A stretch of DNA of 64,000 nt, taken from assembly GCF_019578655.1 (NCBI RefSeq), contig NC_063259.1, forward strand, positions 10,816,489-10,880,488. Direction: 5' to 3'. A program made the position numbers and the translations under genes. Each line of letters opens with the position of its first letter. The stretch's first letter is position 1. The DNA comes from Ricinus communis. Lineage: Eukaryota; Streptophyta; Magnoliopsida; Malpighiales; Euphorbiaceae. Of this stretch, positions 10,289 through 22,430 are shown piece by piece. The notes beneath the pieces were generated by a model. It did not search any database. It had not been told where the DNA came from and saw only the letters and a program-made list of their open reading frames with translations.

Positions 10289-10557
10289 TTCATTCCTCTT
10301 AGAGATGTTACCAGTATGTTGACATCGATCACAAGACTTAACATGTCAATGAACATCCTTGAAAAGACTTGGCCAATAAAAACCACACTGAAGAATCTTT
10401 GTTGCAGTCTTATTAATGCCAGCATGTCCTCGACATGGCAAATTATGACAATGTGAAATAATGAATGGCACCTCACTTTCTGGAATACACCTTCAAGATT
10501 TGAAAGAAAAGGGTCGTCCCAAAAATGTTTCCTCACATCTTTAAAGAATTTCTTCTT
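10261..10557 (-). pseudogene. Gypsy integrase N-terminal (zinc-binding) region, frameshifted
   Basis: The minus-strand frame links RNase H (ending at 10,558) to the integrase core. The DNA still spells, in mixed frames, a WDDPFL segment and CRHCQ-like cysteine/histidine stretches of the HHCC finger. A frameshift near 10,280 separates it from the core. Confidence 0.6.
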
Positions 10558-11385
10558 TTATTGTGATGAATAGCCGTGAGGAATAGTACCACTAGCCAAG
10601 TAGTTTGCTATATCAGAATACCATGGGATCTCCTTAATAGCTAAAGCTAGAAGTTGCTCATCAGGAAATGAATCATCGATAGGGGAATCCTTATCACCTT
10701 CACTATCAAGGACAAGTCGGGAGAGATGATCAGTAACAACATTTTCGGCTCCTTTCTTGTCCTTAATTTCCAAGTCAAATTCTTGTAACAACAAAATCCA
10801 CTGAGTCAAGCAAGGTTTAGCATCTTTCTTACTCATCAAATACCTCAATGTTGCGTGATTCGTGTGAACTATCACCTTCGATCCAACCAGATAGGACCAA
10901 AACTTCTCCATTGCATACACTACTGCCAACAATTCCTTCTCGGTTGTGGTATAGTTCATCTAGGCCGAATCAAGAGTTTTGCTCGTGTAGTGGATGGCGT
11001 GGAGCTTGTCATCTTTCCTCTAGCCCAATACTGCCCCAACTACATAGTCACTGGCATCGCACATGATTTCAAATGGAAGATTCCAGTCCGGCGATTGCAT
11101 GACTGGGGCAGATATGAGAGCTTGCTTTAACCTGTCAAAAGCCTCAATACAAACATCAATAAAAATAAAGGGAACATCCTTGCCTAAGAGCTTAGTTAGA
11201 GATCGAGCAATTTTTGAAAAGTCCTTGATAAAATGGCGATAAAACCCTGTATGACCAAGGAAACTCCTTACTCCTTTTATAGAATTAGGCAGTGGTAAAC
11301 GCTCAATAACCTCTATCTTAGCCTTGTCAATTTCGATGCCCCTATGAGAAACAACATGACCCAAAACGACACCCTGATGTACCAT
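10558..11385 (-). pseudogene. Gypsy RT thumb/connection and RNase H
   Basis: Two minus-strand frames (11,385-11,020 and 10,959-10,558) with a short stop-containing gap cover the end of RT (SFLGHTGFYRHFIKDFSKIA) and RNase H. RNase H landmarks are [29 protein letters not shown] and [13 protein letters not shown]. The last normally reads T-D-H in gypsy RNase H, so the Asp-to-Asn change probably removes a catalytic residue. The tail [23 protein letters not shown] is the usual spacer before integrase. Confidence 0.85.
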
Positions 11386-11875
11386 AAAATGGCATTTTTC
11401 CCAGTTCAGAATTAGGTTGACTTCTTTACATCAATGGAGCACCCCTTCCAAATTATTAAGGCAAACATCAAAAGATGTTCCATAGACGGAGAAGTCATCC
11501 ATAAAAACTTCCATAGAATTCTCAATAAGACCTGAGAAAATTGCCATCATGCGTCATTGAAAAGTGGCAGGAGCATTACATAATCCAAATGGCATTCTCC
11601 GATAATCGAAGGTGCCATAAGGGCAGGTAAAAGTAGCCTTTTCCTGATCGTTAGGATTAATAGGAATTTGGAAAAGTCTTGAGTATCCATCTAACCAACA
11701 GAAAAAGGAATGCTTTGCCAATCTTTCTAACATTTGATCAATAAACGGGAGAGGAAAGTGGTCTTTTCGGGTGGCTTTATTTAATTTCTTATAATCAATG
11801 CACATTCGCCACCCTGTCACAGTTCTAGTGGGGATTTGCTCACCCTTATCATTCTTGACAACAGTTACGTCCTTT
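11386..11875 (-). pseudogene. Gypsy reverse transcriptase core
   Basis: The frame at 11,820-11,554 contains CIDYKKLNKATRKDHFPLPF, FCWLDGYSRLFQIPI and YGTFDYRRMPFGLCNAPATFQ, the fingers/palm of gypsy RT. The active-site stretch follows after a stop, reading VFMDDFSVYG at ~11,510-11,470. FMDD in place of YVDD is normal for Athila. A stop in the motif before FMDD and several C-to-T style stops inactivate it. Confidence 0.9.
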
Positions 11876-12328
11876 CTATGGAACCACTTGTATAGGACTA
11901 ACCCACTTACTATTTAAGATAGGATAGATTATCCCTACATCAAGCAATTTAAAAACCTCCTTTTTTACTACTTCCATCATATTTGGATTAAGCCTTCTCT
12001 TAGATTCTATAGAAGAGGTATGGTCATCCTCAAAATTGATCTTATGCATGCAGAAAGATGGGTTAATACCCTTAATATCATGAATAGTGTACCCAATGAC
12101 ATTCCTATATTTTCTCAAAATCACAAGTAATCGCTCAGTTTGCATATCATTGAGTTCAGCATTAACAATAACAGGGTATGTCTTATTAGGACCCATAAAC
12201 ACATATTTCAGGTTAGAGGGAAGGGATGTTAATTCTATCTCAGAAGGCGTAGTACTCTCCTTAGACTCCCTTAGTTTCAACACTTCCTCGATAGGCTCAT
12301 CAGTTGCTAGCACTTGTGTCTCCTCCAA
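11876..12328 (-). pseudogene. Gypsy pol: linker between protease and RT
   Basis: 150 open codons contain LTSLPSNLKYVFMGPNKTYP followed by VIGYTIHDIKGINPSFCMH, the region just before RT in Athila/Tat pol, and end with MMEVVKKEVFKLLDVGIIYPI..SKWVSPIQVVP, the first RT block. It helps align the shortened gag frame of the element at 54.4-55.6 kb. Confidence 0.85.
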
Positions 12329-12519
12329 GAGCCTCTTGTACTCCCTTGTTTCCCAATCCTATTTATCTGCACTCCCCTAAGATTGTCTGCAATGAATCAT
12401 CGAGTTGTAAATCTGCAGCCTTAGCTTCCACTACTTCATCTAGAGCATCCATGCTATAAATTGTTTCCTCCTTAGAAGGAGAACCCATAGAACTTGTGAG
12501 TGAATACTCTACCTTCTAA

Positions 12520-12898
12520 TCATCCAGTTCAAAGGTGATTTTCCCATTCTTCATGTCAATAGTGGCCCCAGCAGTGGCCAAGAAGGGTCTCCCTAGAATG
12601 ATAAGGACTTGTGCATCTTCTTCTCTCTATACCACAAAATCACAAGGGATGAAGAATTTCCCAACTCTTAGTGGCACATCCTCAAGAATACCCAAAGGAA
12701 ATTTCACTGATCTGTCTGCCAACTGTAGGGAGATGCGCGTGGGTTTTATTTCACCCATCTGAAGTTTGTTGCAAATTGATAGGGGCATAAGACTGACACT
12801 TGCCCCATATCACATAAAGCCTTCTTTATTTTGATGTCACCTAGCTTGGCTGGAATGGAATAGCTCCTTGGATCTCCTAGCTTCTTTGGAAGCTTGTT
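12520..12898 (-). pseudogene. Gypsy aspartic protease, degenerate
   Basis: Downstream of gag the minus strand spells KKLGDPRSYSIPAKLGD and then IKKALCDMGQVSVLCP around 12,850-12,785. This corresponds to the protease active site that usually reads A-L-C-D-L-G-A-S-V; the Asp and Gly are kept. After ~12,760 the frame is full of stops. It would cleave the polyprotein. Confidence 0.7.
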
Positions 12899-13357
12899 CT
12901 ATAATATAGCACTGCATTCAGCTGTCAATGGGACCATTGCATTCTCTTCGATTTTCCTCTTTTTAAAGAGCATGTCCTTTAGGAATTTAGCATAGGAGGG
13001 CATCTCTGAGATTGCATCCAAGTATGGGATGTTGACATGCAACTTCTTTAGAATGTCTAGGAATTTCCCATACTTCTTTTCTAGCTTTGCCTGTGCCAAT
13101 TGTTGTGGGAATGGTACAGGTGGCTTGTAAGGTTTAATGACAATGGGCTCCTTCTTCTCTTTAATTTTCTCCTTTTCTATCATCTTCTCAGCTTCAACCA
13201 TCTCTTCCTCCATTGCAACTACTTTCTTTTGAACTACCTTCGGTGAAAGGTCTTCTAGCTCTCTACCATTCCTCAAAGATATAGCATTAATTTGACCCTT
13301 AGGTGGTTGCTTGGTGTTACCAGGAAAGTGACCCGAAACCTTTGAAGATTGACCCAC
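12899..13357 (-). pseudogene. Athila gag C-terminal region
   Basis: The 152-codon frame holds NAISLRNGRELED, a version of the ITLRSG motif conserved at the end of Athila gag, then a Glu/Lys-rich stretch and PPVPFPQQLAQAKLEKKYGK, the gag-protease junction of this lineage. The reading frame ends in a stop just before protease. Confidence 0.85.
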
Positions 13358-13459
13358 TTGTTGAGCAAGTTAGCTTATCTAATTCTCCATGAGCTCGGTT
13401 TGAGCTTAAATCTGTTGAACTGTAGCAGTAAGGAGACTATTTTGTTTCAACTACTCTTC

Positions 13460-13996
13460 TCAATACTTGTCTTGTTTAGCCTGTGAGGCTGCAAAAGTTT
13501 CAACCAAAGCTTCTAGATTGGACTTGGATTGTGGTGGTGGTTGTGGTGGGGGAGGTTGTTGATTATAGTTTTGATGATTGAAGGGTGGTCTATTTTGGAA
13601 ACTTGGAGGATGATTGAAGTTATTGCAAGGTGGTGGTGGTAGTGGTGGGTTCAACTGATTTTGAGTGTTCTTGTAAGAGAATGCTGGGTCTTGTTTCCAA
13701 CCTTCATTGTAAGTGTTGGAGTAGGGATCATAGGGTCTCCTTTATTGGTTGTTATTATAGAGAGCATTAGCTTGCTCCATTAACATCTCAGCATATTGAC
13801 ATTCACTTGCAATATGTCTCTGTACTCCACATGTCTCACAAGATGCTACCACAGATGGCCCTGCTCGAAGTTGATCAACCTTAGGTGACAAAGCCTGCAT
13901 AGTACTAGTCAAGAGAGTCATTGCATCAACATCATATTTACCCCCTTTCTTTGCACTGTTTCTCCCACTTGAGTGAAAGTTATCATTAGCAGTCAT
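13460..13996 (-). pseudogene. Athila gag: zinc knuckle and Pro/Asn-rich linker
   Basis: Frames at 13,996-13,742 and 13,654-13,460 cover a knuckle CETCGVQRHIASEC (C-X2-C-X4-H-X4-C, ~13,843-13,802) and a Pro-rich segment. The knuckle binds the RNA genome in the particle. An in-frame stop and a shift separate the two. Confidence 0.85.
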
Positions 13997-14065
13997 CTTC
14001 TCAAGTAATGCCTTAGCCTCAGTAGGGACCTTTTCAATAAAACTACCGCCCGACGCAGCGTCAAT

Positions 14066-14736
14066 TTAAATCATGTACTCATCCGTCAACCCATTATGGA
14101 AGGTTTGAATCAATAGCCACTCTTGAATTCCATAATGAGGGCACTTTCTCTGTAGACGCTTGAACCTTATCCAATACTCATATAATGACTCATCATCTAG
14201 TTGATGAAGAGTGCTCAACTCGATCCTTAGCCTTGCAGTTTTCTTTTGACCCAAGAACTTGGCGAAAAATGCCTTTACTAGCTTGTCCCATGAATCAAAA
14301 GTACCAATGCCTTCATCTTTTAGCCACTCCTTTACCGTATCCCTCAGAGAAAAAGGAAAAGGTGTAGTCTAATTGCATCATCACTGACATTATTAATCTT
14401 AAAAGTGTCACACTTCTCCAGAAAACTATCAATATGATTAACAAGACAATCATTGACTCCCCTTGAAAAGGAATCATTAGAGATGAACTGAATAAACTGA
14501 GGTTTTAGTTCAAAGTGTGTTGCAGTAACTGTAGGTCTAAAAATGCTAGACATCACACTGGTAGTTGCATCTGGTTCACCATAATCCCAAAGAGGTTTAG
14601 TAGTAGGTGGTTCAGCCATTGTTCCCTGTTGTTTATTCTTATTCCTTCTCTTTTTACTTCCTTGCTTACGTACAGTAGCCTCGATTTCAAGATCAATAGG
14701 GATTAAATCTCTTGAACCTATTCGTCGAGTTTGCAT
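14066..14736 (-). pseudogene. Athila gag N-terminal and retrotransposon-gag domain
   Basis: Frames at 14,736-14,344 and 14,254-14,066 encode the gag N-terminus (FELKPQFIQFISNDSFSRG, CDTFKINNVSDDAIRLHLF) and the retrotrans-gag core (LDDESLYEYWIRFKRLQRKC, LLIQTFHNGL). Normal members read FSLRDKAKxWL between these pieces; here a frameshift near 14,345 breaks it. Gag would form the virus-like particle. Confidence 0.85.
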
Positions 14737-14852
14737 GCTATAAGAAAGAAAACTAGAAAGAAAAGATCAGGAGCACAAGGAATAATAGCTGAAGCACTAT
14801 TAAACCTAAAGCTTAGCAAAAGTAAATCAAAATTAACTACTTTAATACCATC

Positions 14853-14871
14853 AGTCCCAGGCAACGGCGCC
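14853..14871 (-). promoter_or_regulatory. Primer-binding site (tRNA-Asp type)
   Basis: The minus strand reads TGGCGCCGTTGCCTGGG, six bases inside the LTR. This matches the 3' end of plant tRNA-Asp(GTC) apart from one mismatch, the usual Athila primer. Confidence 0.85.
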
Positions 14872-14877
14872 AAAATT

Positions 14878-17480
14878 TGACAAGGTTGTCGCGTGCCTAT
14901 CAAAAATAACCTAACTAGACCTTCTAACTATGTAGTTAGGCAAGTAAGGGTCGAATCCCTAGAGACTGAAGTAGTAAAAACTAGCTAATCTTGACTTCAA
15001 TTAATGCTAAGTAAGTAACCAAATCAACGATTGAGGAAGAATTAATCTAAGTCTAATTAATGCAATTAATAATAATGGGAATAAATTCAATGATAAAAAG
15101 CACCTAGAGTTAAGTATCCCTACTAGCACAATTAACGCAAAGATAAGTTCCTACCCTAAACTAATTAAATAAAATGTTCATAAGGAAAGGTAAACCCTAT
15201 AAAATACCATAGATCTCTCCCGAGTATTAATGGCTTCCCTAATATGCAATCAAAACCTACTCCCGTGGAATCATGCAAATTAAAGACATTAAGATCAATA
15301 CCCTGACTTCCTAACAATCCATTCTACCTACTCCCATGGAGAATTTCCTGTCCTTAATTGAAATATTCAATGGGTAATAGATACCGGGACTTTGCAATAT
15401 TTGATTGATCAAAACCCAACTCCCGCTGTGATAAAGATAATGGAATCATAACAATATTAATTATCCCTAATCTAGTATTAGAATATGCACAATCAATTAA
15501 GCAAAAGCAATTAAATAATTAATTTTGAGGAACTAAAGGAACAAATTGATGTGCGTAAAATACACACATCTAAATGGGATTTTTAAGATCAATTTTATGG
15601 ATATTTAGATGTGAATCGGTACCAACACTCACCCTATGCATATGTTTGTGTGCATTAGGTCTAAAAGAAGTCAAAGAATGAAAAAGGAAAGAATTGGAGC
15701 ATAATTGGATGTCAAAGCTGCCAAAATGAGCTAAGTACGAGCATGAGGAAACTGAACATGGCCGTGTTAGTCTCAACACTGGCCGTGTTCTTAGCACAGT
15801 CACAAACACAGGCCGTGTTACCAACACGGCCATGTTGGTCATCAAAGAAGAAGTGGATCTTATGGAGCACGGCCACAGAGAGTAACACGGCCAGGATCAC
15901 TAGCCCGTGTCCTTAACACGGCCAGGGACACGGCCGTGTTTGAGGCGAGAGGGGGTATTAATTAAAAGAATGAAGAGAGGAAAAGAGGAAGGCAGCTAGG
16001 GTTAGAACATCCAAAACTCATCTTTTTCCCTGTCTAAGGGTTTTCTGAGTTAAAACTAAGAGAAAAGGAGACTTGGATCAAGGTTTCACTTGGATTCTCT
16101 TCGAAGATCAAAGATTGGCAAGGATTGTCGATTGGTTTCAATCCGAGTAAGAGGAACAAGAATCGATCCAAAATTGGGCACAAGGAATTGGAGCTATTCA
16201 CTCTCATCCAAGGGTGTATTCGGGTTCCTCTACCTTTACTCATTTTTTGTAATTGAATTCTTATTGGTTATGATTATGAACATGATTAGCTAAGCTTATT
16301 AACCCATTAGGGTTCTTTATCTAGAGATTTTTGTACTTCAATTTTGAATTGAATGTATTGATTGTCAATATTGGTTTGCAATGGAAGTATTTATTGATTT
16401 GTTCTTCATATCTTGTTGAATGATTTTTGAAATTTGAATGATCTTGAGAAACACGTTTAGGTTTGGATTGTCCTTTGCAACCTAGAATTGAATTCACCTA
16501 GAGATAGGGTTTTCGTTCTACCGGATTGAGAATTAACAACTCTCAATAGTGTTAAATGGTACATAATGCTAATTTGGGTAATTAGAGTTAGGAAGAGATT
16601 TCAACCTAATTAATCTAAGTTAAGATGTTAGTGTCTTTGAGAAAGGCATTAATTCTGTAGAGACTTTCCCACGGAAATTGGATTCAATCAATCAATTCCA
16701 CCCTTAGTTTCCATTCGTTAGAGACAAGAATTCCCAAAGGGTTATTCTTTTACTTGAATTAATCATTCCCTAGTATACGTAGTTCGACAACAATTAGAGT
16801 AGCTATTATTTAATTTAGAAATTATTCATCAACACCATTTATGTTCTGTGATTAGATAACAGAGAAGATTGAGTAGATTTAGGTTCACACATTCTTTGGG
16901 GAATACGACACTTGGTACTCGCCGTTAGCTATACTCCACTGATAGGTACACTGCCTTAGGTCATAGTCTTGCTTGACTTAGCACACATCACAAATCATAC
17001 ATCAATCATGGCTAGGGTTCACTTAACCCTAGATTAGAAAACTACTCACTCATGATAGTTAAATAAACAAAATAGATTATAAAAGAAACATAATTAATAA
17101 CAGCTTAATAAGGAAAAGCAAAATACTTAGATTGATAATTGAATGATAAGGTCTTTGATAAATCTTCAAAGCATAAAGAAAAGTAACATAAAATAGAGAA
17201 GGAAAAGAAACTAAGGAGAAAAGGAGAAGGGGGCTCTCTTTCAGGTTCTTTTCACAATCTATTTATATCATAGGATATCCAGGAGTTTGGATAGGTTTTC
17301 ACCTAAAAATTCAACTAGAAAGGTATCCAAAACACAGTTTTGCAGATCCAACCATGGGCAGGCCACGGCGTGGCATTGTAGGCTGCAAGTAGGGGGCGGA
17401 GTGGACTATTTCTTTGCTTTATCATTGGCCTTGAAAGCCAAGTCTCGGAGTGGCCGCAGGATAACTTCCCTTGCTCGTGA
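14878..17480 (-). repeat. 5' LTR of the 8-15 kb Athila-lineage element, interrupted by a solo LTR
   Basis: The LTR starts (plus sense) TGACAAGGTTGTC at 14,878, right beside the primer site, and is split by the solo LTR at 15,547-16,990. After it the sequence continues to about 17,480, where D-repeat DNA begins. A minus-strand TATA box (TGATATAAATAG) lies at ~17,259-17,270. Upstream of it is a GC-rich block at ~17,340-17,390. Without the insertion the LTR would be about 1.15 kb. Its outer end is not certain. Confidence 0.65.
15547..16990 (+). repeat. Solo LTR, family A, with perfect 5-bp target duplication
   Basis: It starts TGATGTGCGTAAAATAC and ends GCACACATCA. The flanks are CAAAT at 15,542-15,546 and CAAAT at 16,991-16,995, a perfect target-site duplication. 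It is 1,444 bp with no internal region, so it results from recombination between the two LTRs of a full element that had inserted into the older LTR. Clusters of ACACGGCC(G/A)TGTT lie at ~15,750-15,945 in U3. Confidence 0.95.
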
Positions 17481-20400
17481 GTGGTAAGTCTATGTTCGCT
17501 ACCATGAGTGTTCATAAGTCCATAAGGTTCTTAAAAGAACCCATAACTTGATTTTTTGCAAGGTAGAAAACTGAAATACTATTATCTCTAGCCTCAAGTA
17601 TTCGGTTGCTCCCAGTTTTTATAGTGCGAGTGCCATCATTCTACTAGATTAAGAAACTAGAAACCAAATATGAAAAAGTAAATAAAGAAAGATGAATAAA
17701 CTAATGTCCAATCAAGAACTGGAGAGGAGTTGACTGTCAACAACTCTTATAGTCCTAAATTTTATGAGCTAGCTTAACAAAGAAAATAAGGAGAAATTCA
17801 CATGGGCCTACCTACTAATACTCCTACCAAATTACTTTATTATATGCGTTCCAAACATGAAAGCACTTGCATTCCTGCTTGTATATGCTTGGATTAATTG
17901 AAACAATATGATTTTTCCCTTACATGCGTGGATTTACGTCTCGTCCTACTTGATCATCAACCTAAGTCTGAATGCCACCGATCAAGCTTGTCAATTACAA
18001 TCCTGTGATTCCTTACACCAATTCTTGTGTCATCAGCAGTCCTCATGGGTAGAGAAATAAGGAATAATGTAGATCCTAATAATGCACATCCTGAATCGAA
18101 ATATTTATGAGTGCCTCAATTTTCGTCTTTCCTCCAAAAGATTCGCCCGCGATCATTTTGACAGTGATATCAATATTGCATCAACTAATTTTCGTTCTTT
18201 ACAAATGTCCAAGCATTGGATTGGTGTTTATGATTGCCGCTTCCATGTGCTTTCACTCAACACTCATGTATATTCTCCCCAAATAAAACCAAACAATCAT
18301 CCTAGACACAGGGGCACAAAGAAATGAATAAGAAGAGAACATAGGGAGGATTTCATATCCAATATGGAAAGAAATCATAAGTTCTTTGTTCTCTTCCATA
18401 CAACTAAGCGTAAGGATCAAATAGAATTGTTATAAACACATGGGTAGATAAGTCTATGTTCAGTAGCATGAGTATTCATAAGTCCGCAAAGTTCTTGAAA
18501 GAACCTATAACTTGATATCCCGCAAGGTAGAAAACTGAAATAATATGCTCACTAGCGTTAAGTATTGGATTACATACGGTTTTAATAATGCAACACCCCC
18601 ATTCCATATGAGGAAGAATCTAGAAGCTAAATATTAATATATAAATAAAGAAAGATGAATAAACTAAAGTCAAATAAAAAACTAGAGAGGAGTTCACTGC
18701 TCAACAACTCTCCTGTCCTAAATTTTCTAAGCCAGCTTAGCGAAAATAAAGGTCAACTTTTGTGGGCCTACCTAATAAAAATTTGACATAAATTACATCA
18801 TTATATGCATCCCAAACATCAAAACACTCGCATTCCCACTAGTATTACGCTTGGATTAATAAAAAATAACATGATTTCCCCCTCCAACCCAATACCACTA
18901 GTCAAGCTTATCAATTGTGTTCCCATGATTCTATACACCAATTCATTTGTCATCAGGAGTCCTTATGCCTAGAGGAATAAGGAATGATGGAGATTCCAAT
19001 GGAGCAAATCCTGAATCGGAATATTTGGGCATGTCTTGATTCTCATCGTTCCCTCTTTCCTCCAAAAAATTTGTCTGTGATCATATGGAGAATGACATTA
19101 ATACTCTATCAACTAATTTTCTTTCTTCATATTTGTCCAAGAATTGGATCGGTGACTATGATTGTCGCTTCCATGCGCTCTCACTCAACACTCATGTATA
19201 TGCTCCCCAAATAAAACAAACCATCATTACTAGATAGAGATTAGAAAGATAGGCACAAAAGAAACGAACAAAATGAGAACATAAGTAGGATTTTAGATCC
19301 GATAAGGGAAGAGATTACATGTTCTCTTCCATACAGCTAAGCGTAGGGATCAAATCGAACTAATTTAAACACAAGGGTAGACAAAGAACATAAAATAAAG
19401 AAAGAACGTGAGCGGTAAGTCTATGTTCACTAGCACGGGTGTTGATAAGTCTGCAAAGTTCTTCAACGAACCTATACCTTGACTCCTTGCGAATAATATG
19501 CTCACTAGCCTCAAATATTTAGTTGCATGCGATTTTCATAGTGTGAAACCCTCATTCCATAAGAAGAAGAAACTAGAAGCTAAATATGAATATATAAAGT
19601 AAGAAAGATGAATAAACTAAAGTCAATTCAAGAACCAGAGAGGAGTTAACTGGTCAATAATTCTCGTGGTCCCAAATTTTATGAGCCAGCTTAACGAAAA
19701 AAGGGAAAATTCACATGGGCCTACGTAATTACACTCCGACCCAAAATTCACATATGCATCCTAAATGTAAAAACAGTAGCATTCCCGCTTGTATTATGGT
19801 TGGATTACTCGAAAGTAACATGATTTCTCCTTTACGTGCACGAATTTACATCTCATCATGCTTGATGATCAAGCTGAGCCCCAATACCACTTATCAAGCT
19901 TGTCAAATGCATTCCCATGATTCCTTATTGTAATCCTTGTGTCATTAGGAGTTCTCATGCCTTGAGGAATAAGGAATGATGGAGACCCTAATGGCGCAAA
20001 TCCTGAATCAGAAAATTTGATTGTGCCTAGATTCTCGTCGTTTCTTCTTTCCTCCAAAAGCTTGGTCTGATATCATTTGGAGAATGATATTAATACTTGA
20101 TAAACTAATTTTCTTTGCTCGCATTTGTCTAGGCACTGGATTGGTGCCTACCATTGCCGCTTCCACGAGCTTTTACTCAACACATGTATTTATGCTCTTC
20201 AAATAAAACCAGACCATCATACTATACAGAGTTTAGAAAGAGATGAACAAAATCATCATATAGAAATGATCTCAGATCCGATAAGGAAAGAAATCCAAAG
20301 TTCTTTGTTCTCTTCTATACAGCCAAATGTAAGAATCAAATCGAATTGATTTAAACACAAGAGTAAATAAAGAACATAAAAGAAAGGAAGTACATGAGCG

Positions 20401-21316
20401 ATAAGTCTATGCTCACTATCACAAGTATTGATAAGTCTGCAGAATTCTTGAAAGAACCCATAACTTGATCTCTCGCAAGGTAGAAAACTGAAATAATATG
20501 CTCATTAGCCTTAAGTATTCGGTTGCATGCGGTTTTTATAGTGCGAAAGCCCTTATTCTATAAGAAGAAGGACTAGAAGCCAAATATGAATAAATGCATA
20601 AGAAAGATGAATAAACTAAAGTCAAATCAAGATCTATAGAGGAGTTAACTAGTCAATAAATCTCATAGTACTAAATTTTAAGAACCAACTAACGAATACA
20701 AGGAGAAATAGTGTGGGCCTACCTAATAACACTCTGAACCAACTTACTTCATTATACACATCCCAAACATCCAAAAACTCGCATTCCCAATTATATTACT
20801 CTTTGATTAGTTGAAAACAACATAATTTCTCCCTTACGCTAGTGGATTTATGTCTCGTCCTAGATGATCATCAAGTTAAGCCCCAATGCCACTAGTCAAG
20901 TTTGTCAATTGCATTCCCATTATTCTTTATGCTAATCCTTATGTCATCAGGTGTGCTCGTGCTTAGAGTAACAATGAATCAGAATATTTAGACGTGCCTT
21001 GATTCTCGTTGTTCTCTATTTCCTCCAAAATATTCATCCATGATCATTCGGAGAATGATATCAATAGTTGGTCAAAAGAATGGAAGGATGTCAGTGATAA
21101 GTCTATGCTCACCAGTGTGAGGTGCTGCTAAGTTTGCAAAGTTCTTAAAAGAACTAGCCTCAAGTATTCGGTTGCATGCGGTTTTTGTAGTGCGAAAGTC
21201 CTCATTGCATGAAAAGAAGAAACTAGAAGCTAACTATGAATAAATAAATAACTAAATAAAGATGAATAAACTAAAGTCAAATGAAGAACTCGAGAGGAGT
21301 TGATTGGTCAACAACT
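17481..21316 (+). repeat. Tandem array of ~965-bp D repeat, plus orientation
   Basis: The anchor TAAGTCTATG occurs at 17,485, 18,449, 19,416, 20,402 and 21,098, giving spacings of 964, 967, 986 and 696 bp. Each monomer shows the same ordered landmarks: CTTGAAAGAACCCATAACTTG, a GAAGAAACTAGAAGC block, GAGGAGTTGAC, TGGGCCTACCTAATA, GATTTCTCCCTTACG, CAAGCTTGTCAATTGC and TCTTTCCTCCAAAAGATTC. The copies diverge by many substitutions and small indels. On the minus strand each unit has a TATA-like CACTATAAAAACC, so D may be a tandemly arrayed LTR; no PBS or polypurine tract was found. Short open frames of 60-80 codons occur but change frame between copies. Confidence 0.8.
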
Positions 21317-22430
21317 AGTTGATCGAGTATTGATATAATTCTCCTAATGACGAGAATCGAGGCACACCTAAATATTCCAATTCAGGGTTGCACCTTTGGG
21401 ATCTCCATCATTCCTTATTCCTCAAGGCACGAGGACTTAATAACATTAAAGACTAGTGTAAGGACTCATGGGAGTGCAATTAACAAACTTGACCAGTGAC
21501 ATTGGGGTTTAGTTTGATGATCAAGCACGACGATATGTAAATCTACCCACATAAAATCACATTGCTTTTTGTTAATACAAGCGGGAATGAGGGCGTTTTG
21601 ATGTTTGGGAGGCATTTAATGAAGTCAATTGAGCCAAAATTTTAATAGGTATGCCTACTAAAATATCCCCTTATTTTTGTTAAGGAATCATCGGAACATA
21701 ATTGACAAGCTTAACTAGTGGCATTGGGGTGGGACTTGATGATCAAATAATACAAGATGCAAATCCAGGTGCGTAAGGGAGAAATCATATTGCTTTTGAT
21801 TAATGCAACCAGGAATGCGTGTGTTTTAATGCTTGGGAGGCATATAATGAAGCATATTGGGCTGGAATATTATTAGGTAGGTCCACGTGAATTTTTTCTT
21901 TTTCTCATTAAGGAGTCAGAGGAACGTAATTGACAAGCTTCATTAGTGGCATTGTAGCATGACTTGATTATCAAGCAGGACGAGACACATATCCATGTGC
22001 GTGATGGAGAAATCATGTTGCTTCCTATTAATCTAAGTGGGAATGTGCATATTTTGATGTTTGAGACGCATATAATGAAGTAATTTCAGATGGAGTGTTA
22101 TTAGGTACGCCCGCGCATGTTTCTTCTTATTATTAGAGTTGTTAGCATACAACTCCTCTCTAGTTCTTGATTTGACTTTAGTTTATACATCTTTTTTCAT
22201 TACTTTTTCATAATTGTCTTCTAGTTTCTTCTTTGTATGAAATGAGGGCTTTCGCACTATAAAAACTGCATACAACTAAATACTTAAGGCTAGTGAGCAT
22301 ATTATCTCAGTTTTCTACCTTGCGGAAAATCAAGTTATGGGTTATTTCAAGAACCTTATAGACTTATCAACAATCATGCTAGCGAACATAGACTTATCGC
22401 TCACGTCCTTCCATTCGATTTAATGCTTAT
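21317..22430 (-). repeat. D repeat, inverted, with three ~235-bp sub-repeats
   Basis: Orientation flips near 21,317 (after 'tcaacaac'). The minus-orientation unit is longer than those to the left because a segment beginning (A/G)AG(G/T)A(A/C)TCAT..GGAAC and containing TTGACAAGCTT occurs three times, at about 21,430, 21,680 and 21,906. The same triple structure recurs at 36,610-37,330. A TATA-like box is at 22,256-22,266. The solo LTR at 22,431 interrupts this unit. Confidence 0.75.

Larger units (their letters stand above)
8040..14877 (-). mobile_element. Athila-lineage Ty3/gypsy element, internal region, 3'-truncated
   Basis: On the minus strand the order is primer site (14,853-14,871), gag (14,736 to ~12,900), protease (~12,880-12,780), RT (~12,050-11,400), RNase H (~11,120-10,700), integrase (~10,540-9,356), then a second-ORF remnant (~9,000-8,640) and 3' non-coding DNA. 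This is the Athila/Tat gene order. Many stops and frameshifts make it inactive. A 3' LTR is missing: after the marker 'cactgaggatactgcaac' (minus strand, ~8,530) the sequence runs out against MULE-flanking DNA. A 5' LTR lies at 14,878 to ~17,480. Confidence 0.85.

Noticed and set aside
14936..14970. GGGTCGAATCCC, similar to a tRNA B-box
   Set aside because: No A-box or cloverleaf can be drawn around it; it lies inside an LTR.
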